A DNA stretch of 64,000 nt, from the NCBI GenBank assembly GCA_039619475.1, contig CM077115.1, positions 504,453,352-504,517,351 of the forward strand. Direction: 5' to 3'. This DNA is from Icerya purchasi (Eukaryota; Arthropoda; Insecta; Hemiptera; Monophlebidae). Below are positions 26,030 through 37,099 of the stretch, piece after piece. The notes beneath the pieces were generated by a model. The model was not told where the DNA came from. It saw only the letters and a program-made list of their open reading frames with translations, and did not search any database. The first letter of the stretch is position 1, and each line of letters begins with the position of its first letter. The position numbers and the translations under genes are program-made.

Positions 26030-26167
26030 GTTTACAAAGGATTAGACATAGCATCGAATAAAATTAGTGTTGAAGAACAATGTGGCATTCCGCATCACAT
26101 GTTAGATGTAGCGAGCGCGGCAGATCGATTTACCGTATATGATTTTCAAAACAGAGCTTTGCCTATT
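26030..26167 (+). CDS. TRIT1: Internal exon of tRNA dimethylallyltransferase (TRIT1/MiaA family)
   Basis: This is one internal coding exon of 46 codons, in phase 0 at both ends. The enzyme transfers an isopentenyl group from dimethylallyl diphosphate to the N6 of A37 in tRNAs reading UNN codons, in cytosol and mitochondria. The translation begins VYKGLDIASNK, continues through GIPHHMLDV and ends YDFQNRALPI. This is the block that follows the P-loop and 'DSMQ' motif in eukaryotic family members (VY.GLDI.TNK ... HH.L ... F.N.A). A long pyrimidine tract and TTTCAG sit directly before the first codon. GTATCC follows the last codon; it is a usable but weak donor, and the frame beyond it no longer resembles the family. 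The P-loop exon and the following VGGTNYYIE exon were not found in the window, so the flanking introns are very long or those exons lie outside. The frame is intact, so this is probably a live gene. The family call is firm; the exact donor is less sure. Confidence 0.9.
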
Positions 26168-29100
26168 GTATCCTTTTTTAATGCAGAGATTTTTCACAAT
26201 TTCTTATTTCGGGAGTACACACATTAAAAAATGTTTAAATATTAAAATGTAGCTGCCATTGAAAACGTCACATTTTTCAAACTGATTACATTCCAAAACT
26301 ACTGAGAAATCATACCTAGATCTCTTTTTCTTTTTTCTTTTTGATACGAATTACGGCCCTTTGGCCAGTTTTATACACCTAAATCTCCAGATAATAGTTT
26401 TTCTATAATACCTATAGAAAAGTAAATTTTAGCTGACTACCTCATCCCCCCCCCAAAAAGAATAATAATAATTTACTGTATCCGCAGTGATATTTTTATT
26501 ATGACTGAAATTTCACATTCCGTAGTGGTTTTTCGTGACCTTTTTTTTTTTAAATTAATAGTATCGCTAGTGTAAGAGTGAGATCATTTTTATCTACAAT
26601 CCGATCCTTGCGATCTCGCTATGGAAACACCCCTTGACTTCGTCTAGAAGAGTTACCTTTAATTGAGATTATGTCATATAATCGATACAAAAACTTTCAC
26701 GATTTTAACCACTGCGGTAAAAATTATAACAGGCCTTTGCATTGAGCAGTAAGAATAGGAAACAGCCGGTAGCGGCGATCTTGTAATCCTAAACTATATC
26801 GAATTACGAGAAATTTATAATGCTTTGTGGCGACAAATTTTAATTTTGCCATGAAATGCTTGAACGATCTTTAATGTAGCCAATTAAATCGTTGTTGAAT
26901 TGTCGTTCACTACCGTCTTATAAAAAGGGTTTCAGTGAAAGTAATCAGAGTTGTTCGTTAATAGTTATTAAAGTCGCCCACAGGCGGATACACTGTTTTC
27001 TTCTATTGATTTTAAGATTCACCGGATGTCGCAACAAAACCAAAACTTAAATAGCTGATTTTTGCATGAAAATCGTAGCCTTGTTTGTTTCTTTTGAACG
27101 GCGTTGACTGATTTTAACTTTTAAAATGAAACTTGGTTCCGACGATAGAGCGTGAATGATAATCGAACTACTATGGCACTTTTTGGAACAGGTGGCTTGT
27201 TTCTGAAAGTAGCCATATAGTTAGGTTCAGAATAATGAAGAAATGGGGGGGGGGGTCCTCTTAGATTTTTTTTTTTTTTAAATCTTAAGGGTATGAGACA
27301 CAGGTTCTTCTTGATTAATGGCTTATGAAAATGTTGCTAGTTTTAGAACGTTGGAAGTTGAATCGAAAATACCTGTTTATTAGCTTACTGTTTCTGAAGA
27401 AATAAATTTCTGTTATGATGTGACGTGCTTCCGCAATTAGTATCAGCTACAAAATTATTGTTCGTTGAAATAAACCAAAGATTTATTTATTTACTAAAAA
27501 AAAAAGAAACAAAAAAACAAAACGTAACTAGTTCTCAGATGTGACATGTACGGAATGCGGAATATGTTTTTATATGCTCGCAATTCCTTTTCATCCATTG
27601 TTTTTCACTTTTACATTCTGCGGCAATTTTCCAGCGACATTGTTACGTTGTAAATCTTTTACAATGCGGCTTCTCTATGTAGAAACGTACGATTATTTAA
27701 TGTAGAAACGATCAGACGCGTAAATATTGTACGTTGCGCTGTTTGCCCGTATTGCTCGTTTAAATATCTTGGAAAGAAGAATTGTTTCCTTAAACTTTCC
27801 TCTGTATTTAGCGTGGAACACGTGTTGTCATTTATTTGTTTATTTGCGTTAACTAATTTTCACCGTTTTAACGGGAAGCGCCAGTTTATTAATTCGCCAT
27901 TACGACATCCTTTTGAGACTCTTAAGGCAAAAAAACTGCTCCGACACTTTAGTTCTCACTGAATTTATTTTACATCATTATTTAAAACGAGTAGCAGAGA
28001 TGCCAGTCGCTTTCTCCATTCCATTTAGCAACCGTTTCAGTCCTACAAGTATACTGTGTAGTTTGGTGAAGGCGACATTCTACAAATGCGCTAAAGTTTG
28101 TAGAGTTGATGTTATATGCGGTTTGGCAAAATAAGCAGAATAAAAGACAGCAAGTAAATGCTTTATCTACGATACACAAGTCGTCTAGCCAGCGCGTTGC
28201 ATTTAAGAATGATAACGAATTTTCAGTTAGAGTTAATTTCAAAAGAACGACTAGACGATGATGCGGTGAAAATTGGAAGTTGCGGCGCTTGGAAATTTAT
28301 CGACAAGAACGTAACAAACGAGGCAGAGAAACTCGTTCCCGGCTGGAGCACGTGACCGTACAGAGGAGGGAATATTTCGTGCGATTAACTTGTTCTGAGG
28401 TACAATTTGCGGAGATTAGTTTTAGAGACGAAGCCGGAAAAGATTGCACTTTGCAGTGAAGTCTGGATAAAAATTAGTGAATTATAGAATAGATATAAAA
28501 AATTAAGGAATCTAAGCCCCAGGTGGTGTTGCTAATGTGACTCTGAGAACATCGAGAGTCTTATACACTCGGCTCTGTGGTTCTTGTATATTTCAAACGG
28601 ACACGTAAGTATCTAGAAATTAAATACAGAGAACTAAATGGCGAATTCTGTCTCTGGTATTTCTATAAAACAGAGAAACATGTTGAAATGAAATTAATTC
28701 GACATACATGTACACGCGCTACCACCAACAAATAAAAGTTAAGGTTTTTTTTTCTTTCTTTTTTTCCTTAATTTAAAAAAAATAAAATTTATGCGAAAAG
28801 AAATTGATATTTAAATTTCGATAAAGGAAGTAATTTATATGAACAACAAAAGGGAATAACACAAAATAATTTGAAAAAAATAATAAATAAATTAAGAACT
28901 ATAGATTAAAATATATATACAGTGCCTTCGTCTTGTATTAAGAAGAAGTTATATTATTATTCAGAAGTCTACGGTAAGAAGTATATTTAAAAGCGAGAAT
29001 ACGTTTGGTCACATTAATAAACTTCACTAAATTTCAAGTCTGATTTGGCTGGTTCACTGTACACCGCTTTTCTGTATCACTTCCCATTTGTTGGAGTCAA

Positions 29101-29290
29101 CAGATTTTCGATAGATTTAGTCAAACTTATTTACATAAATTAAGCGTCCGAATGTCATTTTGTTATGGTGAAATTACGGTAACATAGTCGCAGGTTCACA
29201 GCGAAAAATGAGCAGTGCGCCACTCACACACAGTCAAAGTAGAGAAGTACCTGGTTTGTTAAGCACTTCGATTGTTTTTTTCTGTGTACA
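26168..29290. other. Intron and non-coding DNA downstream of the TRIT1 exon
   Basis: The sequence after 26167 is intron by the donor site. It contains a G10 run at 27246-27255 and a C-rich patch near 26448. I searched by eye for the next conserved block (VVGGTNYYIE) and did not see it. Frames around 27913-28355 have mixed composition but no recognised motif. Confidence 0.5.
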
Positions 29291-29301
29291 CTGTTTTTGT
29301 A

Positions 29302-29870
29302 TGTACGCTTTTTAGTGCTCTCTTAGTGGCTCACTAATATCAGAGAAGTGCCTGTAGCGTCAGAGGAACACAACAACATTAACACAGAAAGAATCGTCAA
29401 ATCGCAATTCAACTCCCACTCTACACTGATCGGCACGCCCAGGCGTCTTACACATTAAGCATTTTCTCCGCATTCTTTAATAAGGCTCCTCAGATCTCTA
29501 TTGGCCGGCCAAGAACTGTTTCTTTAGTCAAGTTGTTCTCTGCTGCTAGAGAAGTATTGGATATTATTTCTTTCAATTTACTTTGCTGGTTTGGTGCATG
29601 AGACTGGAAATTATCAAACTTGACTAAAGAAACTACGTTTAGGTGGTCAGTAGAAATCTGTGAATAAGAAGCCTCCCCCCGGGGGGGGGTTAAAGAATGT
29701 AAAGAAAATGCTTAATGTGTAAGACGCCTGGGCGTGCCCACCAGTGTAGAGTGAGAGTTGAATTCCGATTTGATGTTTTGTTCTGTGTTGTTGTTGTTGT
29801 GTTGCTCGGACGCTACAAGTACACTTCTCTGATATTAGCGAGTTACTAACAGCACATTGAGAAGCGTACA
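29302..29870. repeat. Fold-back element with nested inverted repeats
   Basis: The outer arms (29302-29480 and 29690-29870) are about 180 bases each and closely complementary. Shared blocks include TGTACGCTT, CTAATATCAGAGAAGTG, GGCACGCCCAGGCGTCTTAC and CATTAAGCATTTTC. Inside, a second inverted pair GTTTCTTTAGTCAAGTT (29518-29534) and its exact complement (29617-29633) frames about 80 bases. A CCCCCCGGGGGGGGG palindrome marks the inner edge of the right arm. There is no transposase-like frame. A fold-back DNA element is the natural reading; an inverted duplication of host DNA is the alternative. Confidence 0.8.
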
Positions 29871-30074
29871 ATGAGTGTTATTAAGAGGACAGCGGGGATC
29901 GGAACGAAAATACACAGAAAAAGGAAAGAAAAAAAGGTATATTTTGAATGTTTGTAGGGGAATAACAAAATGAAAAATCTGTTAGACATGTAGAGAAACA
30001 AAAAGTTGGAAAAGCTAGAGATTAAACGCAGCGTCGGTTATGAAGAACACAAAAATGATGAATTCACACGTTAC

Positions 30075-31464
30075 ATTAATCGTTGAACATATTCCAAATT
30101 ATCGAAAAAATTTTTCGTCTAGGACAGCGAGTGCGAACTTAATATTTCGTATGACCATCTTTGGCCTCCGCAACGGCTCTAAGCCTTCGTGGCGTGGAAA
30201 AAACCAACTGCTTTAGTGCGGTACCGGAATTTTTGTCTATTCTTCTTATCTTTCAAATTACGCTTGTTCGAGACACTGACCTCTTTCGAATTTTTCCGTT
30301 TCAATAATCCCATAGGTGCTGCTCAATTGGGTTACAGTGTCTCGGGACTGTGGCGTCGTTACGAGCACCTTTGGCCAGTTGTATAAGAGCCACCCTATGT
30401 CATATGCTTCGGGTCGTTATCTTGGTACAAGCCAGGATTCCCAGCTTCTTCGTACTGGGGCCTAGATTCTTTTTCAGGACCTCTCTGTACATAGTACACT
30501 ACAGCATCCATGTTCCCTGTGATAAATGTCCTACGCCACTCGTGGCAAAACAATCCCACACTGTAATATTGCTGCCACCGTGTTTTATTGGGACAGTTAA
30601 GTTTTTACTTTCCAGGGCTGTATTGGGTTTATTCCCATTTCTGCCAAATGAGTTGAACTTCGATTCATCTGTAAAAAAAAAAAAGGACATCAATACGTTT
30701 CCGGTTCGAACTAGTACTTTTTTGCGAACTCGAGACGCTTTTGTTTGTCCGTCTGCACTAATGTAGAGTTTTCTACGATCTGTTCGCGAAAAGTAGCCCA
30801 TCTTTTTCACTACAGCTGTGGCCGAAATTGTCACAGCTGTTTTTTCGACTAGTTCACCTTCGCATACCTTCGGAGTGTTTTGCGATTTGCCGCCTGATGC
30901 AGCGTTCATTTGTTCGGTTGTCCTTTCTGCGAAATTGAATGGATGAGATTTTTCTGTTTGAAGCGCCATAAAATCACGCATACGGTGGTTCGCCGGACAT
31001 ATTTAGTAACTTCGATATTTGACCTCCCGATAGACCTTCCTCGTAGTTCGATATTACGAGTTTATGACCGAAAGAGGGTATTATGTTGGCCTTTACGCGG
31101 CATTCTTTCGTATATTATGCGCACTTTTCTGAATCGTGACGAATCTACACTATTTCACGGCGAAATCTGTTCATACACTGATTGCTACCTAGGTACACTT
31201 GCATTGCATGAATCTGGCGCACCCCGGAAAACCCCATTACTTGCTTCGTACTCGGCCTTTCTTACCTGTTCAACGATTAATGTCGCGCGTCATTTCGTCG
31301 CACTTTCACACGTGCTGCTCTAACTTCCGACCTATTGCATTGAACTTGCTCAAATTTTGGTAACTCAGAATTCAATATATATTCTCTTTCGTTTCGTGCA
31401 ACAGTCGCATATTTCATCCAGCCATTACCAAGGTATAGGACTTGTGTGTTGTTCAACGATTAAT
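30075..31464 (-). mobile_element. Tc1-like DNA transposon, decayed
   Basis: A Tc1-type transposase pseudogene is flanked by GTTCAACGATTAAT. That motif appears once left of the gene as its complement (30075-30088) and twice right of it in the opposite sense (31268-31281 and 31451-31464, 183 bases apart). An inverted terminal repeat with an internal direct repeat is an IR/DR layout, known in Tc1-family elements. The matching outer left copy is missing. The outer ends and TA duplication were not fixed, so the true element may extend slightly beyond 31464. Confidence 0.7.
30139..31103 (-). pseudogene. Tc1-like transposase, frameshifted
   Basis: It reads right to left. The start ATG (31103) gives MPRKGQHNTLF, then an HTH region reading NYEEGLSGGQISKLLNMS in a shifted frame. 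A 160-codon open stretch (30499-30981) follows. It contains FTDESKFNSFG (first catalytic D) and KHGGSNITVWDCF, then DNDPKH further on at 30408-30425 (second D). Beyond that, stops and frameshifts break the SPDLNPIE block (about 30290-30350), where the third acidic residue would lie. The end TPRRLRAVAEAKDGHTKY matches the Tc1 C-terminus, with stop at 30139-30141. The span (about 320 codons) is close to the usual 340. Both D positions survive but the gene is broken. Confidence 0.85.
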
Positions 31465-31469
31465 CCCAC

Positions 31470-32500
31470 TCACTGCATATACAACAACAGAGTGTACACA
31501 GGCAAATAGATGCGGATGTTTAACCAACTCTAGGTACTTCTCTATTTTAGACGTGCAGTCAATTGTGCACTTTTTTTTTAAAAATTTAGGCAATATTCTA
31601 TATAGAACTGGGCTCAGTCTGTCATATTTCAGCGTTTACGCCGCAACCCGATCAATCACTATTACAGCCCCCCATCATATGCCGATAAAGTATACTGGTG
31701 TGTAAGTTACACGTACTACTGAGCGACATATAGGACAGCAGCAAACAGCGAAATGTTATTGGAAGGAGACAAGGCGGGTTTTTGAAAGTTACACATCTGT
31801 TTGTAATTTGTCTCGGGCGGGAAAAAATCTACATCGATTTTCTGCGTCTTATTGTTTCATTTCTTTTCTGCTTGTATTTTATTCTCTGTAGCGTATCATA
31901 ATTTTACATAGAACTATTTAAAACATTTTAAAATTATTTGCAAGTATGACCAAGTTAAAATTTCGAAGCATTAGATTTCTGGTTAGGTCATATTTCTTTC
32001 GGTGAGTTGTACGTAAAAAAATTTTAAACTATTCATAACAGATTTGTTAATTCTCTCTGTCTAAATTTAAATATCAATTTTCTCTTAAATAAATTAAATT
32101 TTTTGGAATAAGAAAAAAATAAGAATATAGCTTCTTGATTTGCGGAGTAGTGCGTGCGACTTCACGTTGATTCCATTTCAACATTTTTCTATCATAGAGA
32201 AGTAGCAAGGAAAAAATCAGAACTCGCTACTGAATATGAGAATTTTCATAGAAAAAGATTCATCGAGAATTTTAAGAGGCAAAAAAATATCGGAAAAAGA
32301 CTGTCTCTTGTAGTAAATACAGAAACGCAGGACTCCGTTATACACTTTACACATTTTTTTTTTCTTCAGAATTAATAAAGGTTTATGATGTGCCCGGTCC
32401 CTGCAGAGAGTAATTCCATAATGTAATCATTTGATAAAGGGCAAAATATAGTATACGGAGGAGAAGTGTGGTTTAAAAAAAAATTGGGTTAAATAGAAAA
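31470..32500. other. Non-coding stretch, nothing firm
   Basis: A 73-codon frame at 32154-32375 is rich in K, E and R (REVARKKSELATEYENFH) with no recognised domain or clear splice sites. I leave it uncalled. The rest is AT-rich with no known element. Confidence 0.45.
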
Positions 32501-32502
32501 AT

Positions 32503-32745
32503 CATTAATAGTTTAATTTCCTTAATTTCGCTCGTAAATGTTTAGTACGATCTGTCCAGGGTAAAGTGTTATTTAGAATTAATCTGAAATATTTTGTATT
32601 TATTCTTTCAATTAAAATAGGATCATTACCGTATAATTCATTTCTACAGCTTAACTTAAAAAATTTTAATTTAGAGGAGTAACCATAAACTCTATTTATT
32701 TCGCTTTTGAATAGTTTGCCCTCTGATGGTTTTAGTTTAGATCCG
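32503..32745 (-). pseudogene. LINE reverse transcriptase fragment (post-catalytic region)
   Basis: On the minus strand one frame reads about 75 codons without a stop. It includes FKLSCRNELYGNDPILIERI and KYFRLILNNTLPWTDRTKHL, followed by RAKLRK. This fits the non-LTR region after YADD: a short F.L / pI block, then KyLGliLD.kLtW..HI..L..K. The LG and LD residues are altered. No catalytic motif, endonuclease or poly-A tail is attached. Confidence 0.45.
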
Positions 32746-32749
32746 ACGA

Positions 32750-34140
32750 GGCTAAGAATTTACGGGGCCCTGGGGTATCTTAAATGAGGCCACCCTTCGA
32801 AGGAAAAGTGATGAAAAAATTCAATATTATATGTATATGCTTTCTTTACAAAATCAACTTTTTACACTAAAAAAGTGAATACTACGTGAACTGTGAATGT
32901 CAAATAAGGAATTTTATACATGTTAATATTTGTAATTTTTCATTAATAACATTAAGTTTTCTTTTTCTACAAAAAAATATTTACGTTCATTTCTTTACAT
33001 AAATTAAACATGCATGTTTAAAATTCCATAATTGTTTATGTAATTAGAAAAAAATGAATGGAACACAGTATGATCCATAAATTTTTCGAAATACAAATAT
33101 AAAAAGTAGCAATCGATTAAAATTCGCTATTATTTTAAATAATTTTTACGCTCTTTAAAATAAAACGTATTAACTTTCAATAAAAATAAAAAAATAAAAT
33201 ATTGTTAAAGTTAAGAATATTTTAGATCGTAAAAGGTTTTTACATAGAAAAATTTATAACGATTGTGTGGGTATCAATATTTGAATAGAAAATTGTTATT
33301 AATCGATTTGTCGAATGTTTATTTATTATTCAATACTCATTCATTTTTTTTTTTAACACAATAGATTCGATTTGTGGTAGAAAATTCCTATAAATATTCG
33401 TTTTATATAGCAATTAGTTTATTGGGAAAAAGAGAGAGTTTTATAGAGAAGAAGTAGATAATTTTATTAATGAACTCATATATATATATATATTAAAATT
33501 AACTGAATTATTTTTAATATAAAAAAAGCAAATTTATAATCTTGCATTTTTACAGTGTTAAGTATTTTCGGAAAGAAAACTTCAATTTTGCATGTGGAAA
33601 ATTAAATTTTTTTCTGTTTGAGGGCGCTGGATCCCCTGGAGGCTAGAGGTCGGAGCTATAGCCCACCTTAGACCGCCCCCCCCCGAACCGTCGCAGGTTC
33701 AGATAATGTAAACATTTATAGGAACGCAGTTTGTAATTTGTTTTGTGAACATGTTTGTTAGACGAATTGTAAGCTAAGATAAAAAAAAAAAAAAAATTCA
33801 GGAACAGGTAGCACACACAATTCATTAATACGAATGAGAACCGATAAAAATGACCATCCAGTACACTTTTCTATTTCCTTTTCACTTGAGCCGAATTGTT
33901 TTTTTCTAATCAATCGCTTCTTAAAATGAAAAATATTACCGTTGAAGTAAACATTCCAAACGGATCTGTCCAGTTCTTGTAATGTTCTTATTTCCGAACC
34001 GGATGAAAACGAGCGGGTGATTTGCTTGCGATATATTAGTCGTTATGTAAGTTCTGAAAAGTTAGTCTAATTTTGAATCTGTTATTTTTAATGAAATTGA
34101 GAAATTTATAATTGCAATATTTGCTTACGATAACACTTTT
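32750..34140. other. AT-rich stretch with two GC-rich patches
   Basis: Patches at about 32750-32805 (GGGGCCCTGGGG) and 33620-33705 (GGATCCCCTGGAGGC) stand out from very AT-rich surroundings. They could be ends of an old element, but I see no coding or firm inverted match. A (TA)n run lies at 33478-33493. Confidence 0.35.
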
Positions 34141-34146
34141 AGTCCG

Positions 34147-35115
34147 AAACAAGTTCAGTCAAGCATGATATTTCACGCGTCGAGGATTCCGTTTGTCAAG
34201 CTCCGCAACTATAATTTACATTTATATAATAATAAATTCAAAAAAAGGAATCTGATTTTTTCCGGCTACAATGTGGGAGAGGAATTTAATTTTTTGCGAT
34301 TTTTTGAAATTATCACCATCTTGGAAAATTTCGTTAAGAAATTCGATAATTTTAATGTGTGAAGAAAAATATACATGTTTTTTTAACCTTGTTCAAAATT
34401 TTTAACTATGATAATCGCACCGTCAAATTGGAGAACACACCTTATCATTCGCGCTTTTTTGAACTTCTCGTCAACTTCGAAGGTTCCGTTAAGGAAATGA
34501 CATATGGGCTCGTTTCCGACAAAAGGCGATCTTTCCAACGATATATATCGCACGCCCGGAAAAGAGAATATTTTTTTCACCACTTTCGAGCTTTTGGCGC
34601 TCTGAGGGCTCTTAAATATAAAGTTGTAGTCTCGCCCATAATATAGTTTTTCTATAAAACGGTCCTTTATGCATATGTTTGAAATACGTTTTGCTTCCCC
34701 CGACTTTTTTACTCAGGCTATTACTTACGTGAACATCTTTTTTTATTTTTACTGTTTTTGGGGCGAAATTTAAAAAAAAAAATTTTAACCGTAATTTTTT
34801 GATTTTATGAATGAATTTCACTTTTAAAGGCTTATCTAGTGTGATAAGTTATGAACTTTTTAAAAGTGATTTTAGAGGTCGTTTTAAATTCCACATTATA
34901 TATTCTTGACGGTTTTTTGCCATCCGGGGTAATTGGTTGGTTTGATGATATAGATATGGTTTTAAAGAGAATTTTAATTGTAATTTATCATCCAAATTTG
35001 AAATTTATAAGTCAAACCGTTCGTGAATTATTGCATATTTTAATTGAATATTTTGGTCGTTTCTGAATCATCATTATTAAGATTCCCCGTAGATTATATC
35101 TGTATGGAATCCTAA
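34147..35115 (+). repeat. Dispersed repeat family A, copy 3
   Basis: This is the longest copy. It opens with AAACAAGTTCAGTCAAGCAT. It has two versions of the GAACTTCTC...TTCCGTTAAGG unit, GCGATCTTTCCAACG, and GTCCTTTATGCATATG. Its end block GAATTATTGCATATTTTAAT is followed by GATTCC.....GGAATCC, matching the hairpin of copy 2. On the minus strand 34383-34583 is open and includes FVGNEPICHFLNGTFEVDEK and FKKARMI, the frame also seen in copies 1 and 2. Confidence 0.8.
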
Positions 35116-35489
35116 AAAAAAACCATAAAAAGAAACACCTATGGGATTCCTGTTTGTTTCTTTTCACCCCTAAGGAAGTCGCGAATATGGAAAAGCTTAA
35201 TTTTTCGAAAATATTTCGCGCGTTTTAAACTGTTACAAATTATTAACTGAGATAGCAAAAGCGCTGTTCCGGTTACTTTTTTTGTTCCGGGCACGTTCTA
35301 GTGCCAACTCCAATAATCCTGATGTACATCAACCGCTGAAGTATTATGTTACGGCTCAACTGCGGCAGTGCCCGGCTTGCTTTATCTTTCTTTATATACT
35401 ATTTTTTCTGCCATTACGGAGAATTGCTGATCAATAATTTAAACACTATAAATTTATACACACCACCAATGTTATAGTTATACTGTTTC

Positions 35490-35552
<63 letters not shown>

Positions 35553-37090
35553 TTTTTTTGATTGATTCGCGCCAGTTTTAATTTTCATTCAGCAGATGTT
35601 CCGTTTTGTTTCTTGTAGTTAAGTTTTAAAAGTTCATCCCATAACCGTTTTATTGCTTGCGTGGTACTACATTTTTATGGTAGATTCAAAAAATGCTAAA
35701 TGTATAATATACGGGGGTAGAAAGAGGGTGTGCTTCTAAATTTAGCGTTACATATTCGAAAAAAAAACATTCCACCCTAATTTTCATCTAACTATAAAAC
35801 ACTTTTAACAGTGAATAATGTAAGTTTTAAAATTAAATATTCTTTTATTATTAAAGAGACGATTGAAAAATGTATGATTTCTAATTTATTTTAATATATT
35901 CACAACACTTATTATGCGCATATGTCGGCCGTAATAAGTGTCTGCATTATTTTAAAAATTACATGTAAAGAGACTCGAAGCAGAAATTCATTGTAGAACA
36001 GTAAAAGAAAAATATTCAAAATTCCCAATAAAAAGTTTATCGGAATATTATGTTCTCACAATATATGCCACGTTATATAAATATTTGCAGATTAAGGGAA
36101 GTAAATGATACACATACATTTTAACTTATTAGATATGTCGAAATTCTTCATTATTTATATAATTTTAAGTGTTAGAAACACTTCTTTTGTGACTCTATTT
36201 AAATACTTCCGACATCACTTTCACTTACTACGAGATTATTTTCTTCAGTAAGGATTAACATTTTCTAATTGAGTAGTCTGGTGCAATCTTTCGACTCATT
36301 TGTATTCTGCGAAAAGAAGTTGAACTTTGCCGCATACACATACTGGTGTCACTGTCGTATGATTTCTCGTGATTAGTTATCAAACGCTAGAACTCTAGGG
36401 GTCGACTGTAGTCGTTCATGTCACACTTACGCGATGTCCTACATCCTTCGAAATTGTTTGGTATGTAGTTTTTTATGCTATATATTAATATTGCTTATTA
36501 TCCCGGATTCGTTTGCAGAAATGTTCGGTACTACTCATAAAAGTGTTTTCGAAAAAAATGATTTCGGTTTAAACCGAGAAATTTTAATAATGTTCATAAA
36601 TAAAAATACTTCAGGTTTTAAAAGATATTCCGGAAGAAAAATATAATAGAAATATATTTATCTACAATTGGAATAATCGAAATTTAATTTCTACTATTCT
36701 CAAAAAGTAGTATGGGTTACACAATTCTTTTTAGTTGCGTTGCATGGACGAAATGGAAAAGATTGTAACAGGTGTATAATTGTACAGTAACAGGCGCATA
36801 AAAGTAATTGGTACAGTCCCCCCCCGCTCCCAATATATTATTTTCTTTTTTTAAATATCGAAGAAATCTCGCGGAATATATAAGAAGAGATCATTTCGGA
36901 GGAGAAACTGATCTTTTTGAGGGAATGTAAGTTTGAGTAGTTGTGAAACTGTTTGAACAACTTGAAAGTTTATCTCATTTTATCTTCAACAATTTTCATA
37001 TTTTTATGACCACTTGGATTTTTACAATAATTATCAAAATGAACAATTGCACCTGTACGGATTACTCATCCAACAAAGTGCTTCTAACTA
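35116..37090. other. AT-rich non-coding stretch
   Basis: It contains the (TTTA)n microsatellite listed separately and a C8 patch near 36820. No gene or element is recognised. Confidence 0.55.
35490..35557. repeat. (TTTA)n microsatellite
   Basis: About 16 uninterrupted copies of a tetranucleotide, ending in a short T run. Confidence 0.98.
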
Positions 37091-37099
37091 TACGTGTAT

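Noticed and set aside
26171..26227. Extension of the TRIT1 exon to the stop codon
   Set aside because: After the codon at 26165 the translation (SFFNAEIF...) leaves the family pattern, and a GT donor lies exactly at the boundary.
30350..31323. Two plus-strand open frames of about 138 codons
   Set aside because: They are shadows of the minus-strand Tc1 transposase; the recognisable motifs are all on the minus strand.
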